NCBI RefSeq assembly: GCF_900104055.1
Contig: NZ_FNJQ01000008.1
Coordinates: forward strand, 1-64,000
Source: Pseudoselenomonas ruminantium
Lineage (GTDB): Bacteria; Bacillota; Negativicutes; Selenomonadales; Selenomonadaceae
DNA: 64,000 bases
Direction: 5' to 3'
The position numbers were made by a program, and so were the translations under genes. Within the stretch, counting starts at the first letter, position 1; each line of letters opens with the position of its first letter. Shown piece by piece: positions 56,196-64,000 of the stretch. The notes beneath the pieces are model-generated. The model was given only the letters and a program-made list of their open reading frames with translations, did not search any database and was not told the DNA's origin.

Positions 56196-57059
56196 GTGGA
56201 GAAAGTCAAAGTAATGATCGTCGATGATTCGAAGGTCAGCCGTGCGATGATTGAGGGGAATCTATCCAAGACGAACTTCGAGGTATGTGCACAAGCCAAA
56301 AATGCTGCTGAAGCAGTGGAGCTCTATGAACAGTACAAGCCGGCTGTGGTCACCATGGATATGAATCTTCCGGATGCTGATGGTCTTGAATGCACCCGCC
56401 GGATTCGTGCCGTGGATCCCGATGCCAAGATTGTCATGATTAGTGCTATGAAGGATGCCAGTCTGGTGGCCAGGGGCCGGGAGGCAGGCATCAGTGCCTT
56501 CTTGCAGAAACCCGTCAGCATCAATGAGCTCATTGATACCCTGATGATCCTTTGCCAGAACAAGGTGGGGAAGGTGGCAGTCCTGCGGGAATCCTATGCC
56601 AAACCCTTCGTGAAAGCCTTGCAGCAGGGCATTTTCAGCATGACCGGTGTCCATAGCGAAGTGGAGCTGGAGGAAGAGGGACGCAGTTTCCTCGATATCA
56701 GCGGTATTGCCGTCATCGTGGGCCTTACAGGCATTCCCAATGGCCGGGCTATCGTCTATATGGACGATAAGACTATGAAGGATTTTGCCACGGTGATGCT
56801 GGATGCCGAGGAAGAGGATGAGATTACGGAGGATGAAGCCAGTGAATCGGTGGAAGAGGCCGTGAACATCATCGTGGGACGCGGGGTATCCAATATCAAT
56901 GATGTATTCAAGGATAAGGAAATGCGCATCACGCCGCCCGGGACCATCGTGGGCAGCAAGATCCGCATTGCCAGTCCCAAGCTTACGACCTTCCGTATAA
57001 GCGCCAAGACAAGACTGGGCGATATTAACATGAGTGTGGGATTTGCGGAAGGAGAATGA
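56196..57059 (+). CDS. Receiver domain fused to a CheX-type phosphatase domain
   Basis: 287 residues. Residues 1-120 form an intact CheY-like receiver (MIVDDSKVSRAM; acceptor Asp in VVTMDMNLPDADG; Lys in FLQKPVS). Residues about 130-287 resemble CheX/CheC phosphatases, with the Glu-x-x-Asn motif in SVEEAVNIIVGRG. CheX dephosphorylates CheY-P, so this protein could be a self-limiting or phosphorylation-gated phosphatase. The start is GTG at 56196 after AGGTGAG. Gap to the separate cheX gene is 4 bases. Confidence 0.85.
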   Translation: MEKVKVMIVDDSKVSRAMIEGNLSKTNFEVCAQAKNAAEAVELYEQYKPAVVTMDMNLPDADGLECTRRIRAVDPDAKIVMISAMKDASLVARGREAGISAFLQKPVSINELIDTLMILCQNKVGKVAVLRESYAKPFVKALQQGIFSMTGVHSEVELEEEGRSFLDISGIAVIVGLTGIPNGRAIVYMDDKTMKDFATVMLDAEEEDEITEDEASESVEEAVNIIVGRGVSNINDVFKDKEMRITPPGTIVGSKIRIASPKLTTFRISAKTRLGDINMSVGFAEGE

Positions 57060-57063
57060 TAAG

Positions 57064-57528
57064 ATGGATGCAAAATTAGTTAATCCGTTCGTCGATGCAT
57101 TCACGTCCGTAATGCCGCAGATGGGCTTTCCGGAGCCCAAGCGGCTGAAGATGGGAGTAAAGACAAAAAATGCGGTGAGCCTGGGGGTTTCGGTTATCGT
57201 GGGCTTCACCAAACAGATTCGTGGCAACGTTGTTTACAACATGTCAGAAGATACCGCTAAATTTATTGCATCGACCATGATGATGGGCATGCCTGTAGCA
57301 GAATTTGATGCTATGGCCCAAAGTGCAATCTCGGAAATGAGTAATATGCTTACAGCTAATGCCGCCACCAACCTCACGGGTATGGGGCTGGAGGTGGATA
57401 TTTCCACACCGTCCCTGTCCATCGGGGAAAATTTCCAGGTGAAGATAAGCGATGAAAATTATCTCACGGTGGAAATGGATTTGGCGGGACATGTCGTAGA
57501 ATTAGATATTGCAGTCGAACAACAGTAA
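57064..57528 (+). CDS. cheX: Chemotaxis phosphatase CheX
   Basis: 154 residues. CheX family, with the active-site Glu-x-x-Asn in SEMSNMLTANAATNL and the VSVIVGFTKQIRGNVVY strand. Acts on phosphorylated CheY to end the signal. The ATG at 57064 has AAGGAG about 10 bases upstream, inside the end of the preceding gene; an in-frame ATG at 57034 is upstream of that site. Operon with REC-CheX; a terminator separates the pair from the following chemoreceptor. Confidence 0.88.
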   Translation: MDAKLVNPFVDAFTSVMPQMGFPEPKRLKMGVKTKNAVSLGVSVIVGFTKQIRGNVVYNMSEDTAKFIASTMMMGMPVAEFDAMAQSAISEMSNMLTANAATNLTGMGLEVDISTPSLSIGENFQVKISDENYLTVEMDLAGHVVELDIAVEQQ

Positions 57529-57551
57529 TGTTATACTAAGGAGCTGGAATT

Positions 57552-57590
57552 AGCATTGTATGCAGATTAGATGTGTACAATGCTTTTTTC
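57552..57590 (+). terminator. Terminator after cheX
   Basis: AGCATTGTA and TACAATGCT form a 9-base perfect stem with a 15-base loop and a six-T tail. It lies 42 bases before the next gene, so it might also act as an attenuator. Confidence 0.75.
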
Positions 57591-57631
57591 AGATGAAGGA
57601 TTATGGGATTTATTAAAACAAGGAGGAGAAA

Positions 57632-59638
57632 ATGAAATTTAACAGTTTGCGGTTTAAGTTCCTGGCCGGGTTTATTCCCCTGTTCGTGGGGAGCTTTGCG
57701 GTGTTTTTCGCCATCAGCTATTATATGTCCAGTTCGGCACTGACCCGCAATACGGATCTGCTGGCCCAGGAAATCGGCAAGAGCACGTCAGAGCAGCTGG
57801 AAAAACTCTATCAGCAGCGGGAACTGACAGTGGAGGCTTTGACCACCAACCCTACCATTATGCATGGCACCCGGGAAGAGCGGGTGAAGGTATTGGCCGA
57901 TACGTTGGCCAAGCGCAAGAACTTTACCATGCTGGCTTATTCAGACCCGGAAGGCCATGCCATCAGCGACAAGAATAAGGATATGGACCGTACTACCCGC
58001 GATTATATCAAGCAGGTGCGGGAGACCAAGAAGCCGGTTATGACGGGGCCATCTGTATCGGGCACCAGCGGCAAGCTCATCACCATTCTGGCCTATCCTG
58101 TACTGGAAAACGGCCAGGTTACTGGTATTGTTTACGGTACCATTGAACTGGATGACCTGACGGAGCTGGTGGGCCAGATTAAGTACATGGAAAATGGCCG
58201 TGTATACCTGGCTGACCAGGACGGTCTTTGCATTGCCTATGCCCAGCTTCCTGAGGAAGTGGGCAAGATGGATTTGACCAAGGAAGTTTCCAGTAAGAAA
58301 ATCGATATTGCGCTCGTAAACGGATTTACCAGTGCTGTGCAGCAGGATAAGCAGATTTCTACGGAATACACCACCTCCAAGGGAGTAGCTTCCCAGGCTG
58401 TGTTCACGCCGGTACATCTGGGCTACCGTACCTGGATTGCTGTATCGGTAGCGCCTATTTCCGAAGTGCGGGCGGATGCCTACTCGTTGATGAAGATTAT
58501 GGGCGTTGTGGCCCTCATTATGGTGCTGATTATCAGCAGCATCATCTGGTACATGGGGAACAAACTCTGCGCTCCCGTGGAAGCTCTGCGGGAAGAGTGT
58601 AATGTCATCAATACCGGTGACCTGCGTGCCCGTCCGCTGGCGGTTGACAGCAACGACGAGCTGGGCGATTTGGCCCGGGGCTTCAAGGAAATGCGCCGTA
58701 CCATCCGGGAGCTCATCGGTCATATTCAGAAGAATGCAGAACGGGTATCGGCTTCGGCAGAGGAACTGACGGCTGCTTCCCATCAGTCGGCTAACGCCGC
58801 CAGCCAGGCCGCCCAGCAGATTTCGGATATTGCGGCAGGCATTACCAGCCAGTCCGATTCGGCTATCAGTGCGGACAGAACCGCGGTGGATATGGCAGCC
58901 CGCACCACCAAGGTGGCCGAGCATGCCGATGCCATTGCGGAAGTGACGGAAAGAACCGTGTCCAGTGTCAACACGGGCCGTGATTCCATCCAGAACGTGG
59001 TGGAATCCATGAACACCATTAACGACAGTACCACCACCGTTAAGAACTCCATCAAGGAACTGGCCAAGAGCTCCGATGAAATCGGCCGCATTGTAGAGAT
59101 GATTTCCGGCATTGCAGAACAGACCAATCTGTTGGCCTTGAATGCCGCCATCGAAGCAGCCCGCGCCGGTGAATACGGCCGCGGCTTTGCGGTAGTAGCA
59201 GATGAAGTCAGAAAGCTTGCTGAAGAGTCGGCCAGCTCCACCCAGCAGATTGCCAATCTGGTGGCCAAGATTCAGACGGATATGAAGCAGGCGGTAGCCG
59301 CCAGCGAAGAAAGCTCCGAAAGTGTTGCCAGCAGTATTGATTCGGTTAAGGAAGCAGATGGGGTATTCAAGTCCATCAAGACGGATATTGATGCTCTGGC
59401 TGCAGGGATTATGGAAGTGTCCAAGAGCATCAACTCCGTATCGGAAGGCACGGATTCCATGCAGCAGGCGGTTAAGGATATTGCAGATATCAGCACGGCT
59501 AACGCCCAGCGGGCAGAAGCAGTGTCGGCAACTACCGAAGAACAGTCTGCCTCCGCTGAAGAAATTGCAGCTGCCACCAGAGGGCTGGCAGAGCAGGCAG
59601 AACAGCTGGCTCATGAAGTGGAGAAGTTCACCATCTGA
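57632..59638 (+). CDS. Methyl-accepting chemotaxis protein with double-Cache sensor
   Basis: 668 residues. TM1 about 10-32; Cache sensor about 35-285 ([20 protein letters not shown], then [12 protein letters not shown] before TM2); TM2 about 290-308; HAMP; signalling tip [19 protein letters not shown] near residue 495; C-terminal tail ends EVEKFTI. AAGGAGGAG precedes the ATG. Its position after REC-CheX and cheX suggests a receptor with its own adaptation partners. Ligand unknown. Confidence 0.93.
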   Translation: MKFNSLRFKFLAGFIPLFVGSFAVFFAISYYMSSSALTRNTDLLAQEIGKSTSEQLEKLYQQRELTVEALTTNPTIMHGTREERVKVLADTLAKRKNFTMLAYSDPEGHAISDKNKDMDRTTRDYIKQVRETKKPVMTGPSVSGTSGKLITILAYPVLENGQVTGIVYGTIELDDLTELVGQIKYMENGRVYLADQDGLCIAYAQLPEEVGKMDLTKEVSSKKIDIALVNGFTSAVQQDKQISTEYTTSKGVASQAVFTPVHLGYRTWIAVSVAPISEVRADAYSLMKIMGVVALIMVLIISSIIWYMGNKLCAPVEALREECNVINTGDLRARPLAVDSNDELGDLARGFKEMRRTIRELIGHIQKNAERVSASAEELTAASHQSANAASQAAQQISDIAAGITSQSDSAISADRTAVDMAARTTKVAEHADAIAEVTERTVSSVNTGRDSIQNVVESMNTINDSTTTVKNSIKELAKSSDEIGRIVEMISGIAEQTNLLALNAAIEAARAGEYGRGFAVVADEVRKLAEESASSTQQIANLVAKIQTDMKQAVAASEESSESVASSIDSVKEADGVFKSIKTDIDALAAGIMEVSKSINSVSEGTDSMQQAVKDIADISTANAQRAEAVSATTEEQSASAEEIAAATRGLAEQAEQLAHEVEKFTI

Positions 59639-59678
59639 TTTGATTGACATCGTGGCTTGCGAAGTCGGGCTCGTGCAG

Positions 59679-59875
59679 GCGGGGCAGTGATGCTTTGCCA
59701 GTCTGCGCTTAGACCGTAAGCTAAAACCAATTTTGACCTTTTATTTAGCAGGAAAAGCCATAAACTCACTGCGTTCAGACAAATGGCTTTTCCTGCTAAT
59801 TTTATTGTAGGTCAAAATTGATTTCTTAACGCTTACGGCCAAACGCTCCGCTTTGGCAAAGCATCACTGCCCCGC
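59679..59875. repeat. 197-bp nested inverted-repeat element (MITE-like or structured RNA)
   Basis: Outer arms are perfect over 22 bases (starting GCGGGGCAGTGATGC at 59679; mirrored at 59854-59875). The homology continues imperfectly inward (CCGTAAGC / GCTTACGG, then AATTTTGACCT / AGGTCAAAATT). In the middle a 17-base perfect stem, TTAGCAGGAAAAGCCAT (59745-59761) and its mirror (59783-59799), encloses a 21-base loop. The element has no coding frame of note. It looks like a foldback element; no clear target-site duplication is visible. Confidence 0.75.
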
Positions 59876-59956
59876 CGTCCAAGGGACGGTATCGGCCTTG
59901 TGGCTCGGATGAACTTGAGGAGATAGTGGCTTTGCTGGTGAAATAGATTGTAACTT

Positions 59957-60016
59957 GCCGTGGAGGCTGGGGGCTTTTGCCAAGCGGCGCGTGTAAAAGC
60001 CCCCAGCCTTCACGGC
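59957..60016. repeat. Second long palindrome in the same intergenic region
   Basis: GCCGTGGAGGCTGGGGGCTTTT at 59957-59978 pairs with the mirror at 59995-60016 over 22 positions with one mismatch, loop of 16 bases. No T-run follows, so it is not an ordinary terminator. A small hairpin CCGTCC-AAG-GGACGG lies at 59873-59887 between this and the larger element. Confidence 0.7.
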
Positions 60017-60060
60017 GCAGCGTACTAACAAAAATAAGCCGATGAAGTGCAAAAAAACTG

Positions 60061-60089
60061 TTGGCAAGGTAGGGAGTTTGGTTTATAAT
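60061..60089 (+). promoter_or_regulatory. Promoter of the DUF1934-argS operon
   Basis: TTGGCA at 60061-60066, 17-base spacer, TATAAT at 60084-60089, about 32 bases before the first ATG. Confidence 0.75.
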
Positions 60090-60120
60090 GGTGTACAGTA
60101 TGTTTTAAAGAGGTGGCTAA

Positions 60121-60555
60121 ATGGCGGATGCTTTGGTTGCGGTGACGGTAGAAGGCGTGCAGGTTGATACGGCAGGTGAGCGGACCGTGCTGAAATCGGC
60201 CGCGCGTGGCAGGTATGCAGCGCGGGCTGGCAAGCATTATGTGCGTTATGAGGATGCCTCGCTTCACGATAAGGAAGCAGTGCCTACGGTGCTCAAGTTC
60301 AGCACGGAGGGACTGACGCTGATCCGGCGTGGAGCTGTGGATATGCAGCTGGAATTTCGGCTGGGGGAAAAGACCCGTAGTGTGTATCGAACGCCCTACG
60401 GTAATTTTGATTTACTGGTTGATTGCCGGAAGCTGGATATCTACTTCAAGGAGGGGCAGGGCACGGTGCAGGCGGAATACGATATGCACCTGAACGATGT
60501 ACTGCAAAGCCACAATACCTTGAATGTAGTGATTGAAACCCTGAGTGACAAATAA
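60121..60555 (+). CDS. DUF1934 (YwiB-like) beta-barrel protein
   Basis: 144 residues matching the DUF1934/YwiB family, small calycin-like beta-barrel proteins commonly encoded just upstream of argS in Firmicutes, as here (17-base gap). Segments YVRYEDAS, VLKFSTEGLTLIRRG and YRTPYGNFDLLVDCRKL are typical. No enzymatic function is established. AGAGGTGG precedes the ATG. Confidence 0.85.
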   Translation: MADALVAVTVEGVQVDTAGERTVLKSAARGRYAARAGKHYVRYEDASLHDKEAVPTVLKFSTEGLTLIRRGAVDMQLEFRLGEKTRSVYRTPYGNFDLLVDCRKLDIYFKEGQGTVQAEYDMHLNDVLQSHNTLNVVIETLSDK

Positions 60556-60572
60556 TGTAGGAGGATTTTGGA

Positions 60573-62228
60573 TTGGATATTAAAGATACTTTGACAGAAG
60601 CCATTGTTGCGGCTGCGAAAAGTGCTATTGCCGATGGCGTGTTCCCCGAAGGCGAACTTCCCGCGGTCGTGCTCGAAGTACCCCCGCAGAAAGAATTTGG
60701 CGACTTCGCCACGAACTTTGCCATGCAGTCGGCCCGGGTGTTCCGCAAGGCTCCCCGCCAGATTGCCGAGGAACTGGTGAAACGCATCGAGGGCGACTGG
60801 CTCGACCATGCCCAGATTGCCGGCCCGGGCTTTTTGAACTTTTACCTCAAGGGCAATGTGCTCTATGATTCCTTCCAGAAAATCCTCGAAGCAGGCGAAA
60901 GCTATGGCCAGCTGCCTAAGAAAGATGCACCGAAGATCCAGGTGGAATACGTTAGCGCTAACCCCACAGGTTTACTGCATGTCGGTCATGGCCGTGGGGC
61001 TGCGGCAGGTTCCGCTTTGGTGAACCTCCTGCGGGCGGCTGGTTACCCCGTGGAAAGCGAATACTACATCAATGACGCCGGCAATCAGATGAATAATCTG
61101 GCCCGTTCCGTCAATGCCCGTTACCTTGAACTCTTAGGTCAGGATGTCGAATTCCCCGAGGATGGCTACCATGGTCAGGACATCATCGACACGGCGCAGC
61201 GCATCATCGACAAGGAAGGCGACAAGTACCTGTCCATGAGCGATGAAGAACGCATGGATATCTTCAAGGACCTGGCTTATGTAGAAAAGCTGGCTACCCT
61301 TAAAGAAGATCTGGAAGCCTTCAACGTAACCTTCGACAAATGGTTCAGCGAGCGCACCCTGCATCCGGAAGCCGTCAAGGCTGCCGTGAAGATCCTGCAG
61401 GACAACGGCAATATCTATGAGAAGGACGGCGCTCTCTGGCTCAAGTCTACGGCTTACGGCGATGACAAGGATCGCGTGGTTATCCGCGACAACGGTGTGC
61501 CGACCTACCTGGCTGCCGATATCGCTTATCATCATAATAAATATGAGCGCGGTTTTGATCGTCTCATCAATATCTGGGGCGCTGACCACCATGGCTATGT
61601 ATGCCGCGTAAAAGCCGCTATGGATGCACTCGGCCATGACTCCGAGAAACTGACCGTCCTGCTGCTGCAGATGGTTGCCCTTTACCGTGGCGGCGAGCTC
61701 GTGAAGATGAGCAAGCGTACCGGTCAGAGCGTGACGCTCAACGAACTCATGGAAGAAGTTGGCACCGATGCTGCCCGTTATTTCTTCCTGATGCGTTCCC
61801 TGGACAGCCAGCTCGACTTTGACCTGGACCTGGCCAAGAAAAAATCCAACGACAACCCGGTGTACTACATCCAGTATGCCCATGCCCGTATTTGCAGCAT
61901 CTTCCGCCAGTGCAAGGAAACGGGGCTCGCCTTAAGCGACAAGCCGGAACTTTCCCTGCTCACGGATGAGTCGGAAATCGACCTCATCAAGAAGATCGAG
62001 GAATATCCGGAAGAAATCGAGCGTGCTGCCCGCGACTATGCACCGCAGCGCATTGCCCGTTACAGCTATGATCTGGCCAGTGCCTTCCATAGCTTCTATA
62101 ATAAATGCCGCATTGTCGGCGTAGAGCCGAAACTGGCAGAAGCCCGTTTGGCTCTGGTGACGGTTACGGCCCATGTGATCCGTCATTCTTTGGGAATTTT
62201 GGGCGTATCCGCACCGGAACAGATGTAA
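60573..62228 (+). CDS. argS: Arginyl-tRNA synthetase
   Basis: 551 residues, class I synthetase charging tRNA-Arg. HIGH-type motif HVGH in PTGLLHVGHGRG near residue 134 and KMSK in VKMSKRTGQ near 378; an N-terminal Arg-tRNA-synthetase domain precedes the catalytic core and the C-terminal DALR helical domain (ARDYAPQRIARYSYDLASAF) follows. The start is TTG at 60573, 8 bases after AGGAGG. Operon DUF1934-argS-rpoE. Confidence 0.97.
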   Translation: MDIKDTLTEAIVAAAKSAIADGVFPEGELPAVVLEVPPQKEFGDFATNFAMQSARVFRKAPRQIAEELVKRIEGDWLDHAQIAGPGFLNFYLKGNVLYDSFQKILEAGESYGQLPKKDAPKIQVEYVSANPTGLLHVGHGRGAAAGSALVNLLRAAGYPVESEYYINDAGNQMNNLARSVNARYLELLGQDVEFPEDGYHGQDIIDTAQRIIDKEGDKYLSMSDEERMDIFKDLAYVEKLATLKEDLEAFNVTFDKWFSERTLHPEAVKAAVKILQDNGNIYEKDGALWLKSTAYGDDKDRVVIRDNGVPTYLAADIAYHHNKYERGFDRLINIWGADHHGYVCRVKAAMDALGHDSEKLTVLLLQMVALYRGGELVKMSKRTGQSVTLNELMEEVGTDAARYFFLMRSLDSQLDFDLDLAKKKSNDNPVYYIQYAHARICSIFRQCKETGLALSDKPELSLLTDESEIDLIKKIEEYPEEIERAARDYAPQRIARYSYDLASAFHSFYNKCRIVGVEPKLAEARLALVTVTAHVIRHSLGILGVSAPEQM

Positions 62229-62263
62229 GGTAAATTTTAGGTTTGGAAGGAGACCATTTGATT

Positions 62264-64000
<1,737 letters not shown>

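Noticed and set aside
59864-60067. 67-residue minus-strand frame in the repeat-rich gap.
   Set aside because: Covers palindromes and has no ribosome-binding site or recognisable features.

Overview
The window reads as chromosomal DNA of a motile diderm Firmicute, most likely Selenomonas or a close relative in the Negativicutes. Typical Firmicutes loci (long-form hpf, secA-prfB, DUF1934-argS-rpoE(delta)-pyrG, csaB, a c-di-AMP riboswitch in front of an NlpC/P60 hydrolase) lie beside an outer-membrane autotransporter, which needs a second membrane. Lactate racemase and lactate permease genes and six chemoreceptor genes fit a rumen or gut fermenter. The genus is an inference from gene content only.

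Layout. 1-2.7 kb: polar amino-acid ABC permease and ATPase, cold-shock protein, ribosome hibernation factor. 2.7-15.1 kb: a signalling island of three chemoreceptors, two tandem amino-acid-permease/histidine-kinase fusion genes and a CheB whose receiver lacks its phospho-acceptor. It lies between hpf and secA, which are often close neighbours in Firmicutes. 15.2-22.9 kb: secA, prfB (no programmed frameshift) and a DUF2993-DUF5693-csaB envelope operon. 23.2-26.9 kb: two paralogous four-helix-bundle chemoreceptors sharing a 5' leader. 27-32.3 kb: an accessory block with an autotransporter, a Cys-rich U32-like protein and a divergent membrane-embedded LuxR regulator. 32.4-36.6 kb: an Asp/Tyr/Ser-rich protein, DUF4127 protein, AEC transporter, DedA protein, tRNA-Gln. 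36.6-42.4 kb: Mga-like regulator divergent from larA-larD-larB-larC. 42.4-44.4 kb: rnpB, c-di-AMP riboswitch, NlpC/P60 hydrolase, folB. 44.6-51.1 kb: a three-gene operon for an alanine-type symporter fused to a periplasmic binding domain, a hybrid histidine kinase with Hpt, and a REC-GGDEF diguanylate cyclase. 51.1-56.1 kb: lactate permease, FAD dehydrogenase, sodium/proline-type symporter. 56.2-59.6 kb: REC-CheX, CheX and a chemoreceptor. 59.6-60.1 kb: a large nested inverted-repeat element. 60.1-64 kb: DUF1934, argS, rpoE, pyrG (cut by the window edge).

The strongest candidates for an undescribed system are the two places where a transporter is physically joined to signalling parts: the symporter-binding-protein fusion next to a phosphorelay ending in c-di-GMP synthesis, and the tandem permease-kinase fusions in which one kinase domain looks catalytically degenerate and the other largely keeps its ATP-binding asparagines. 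Both suggest that amino-acid transport or occupancy is being sensed.

Limits: all calls come from reading the sequence and remembered family motifs; no database search, structure prediction or statistics were run. Domain borders are approximate.
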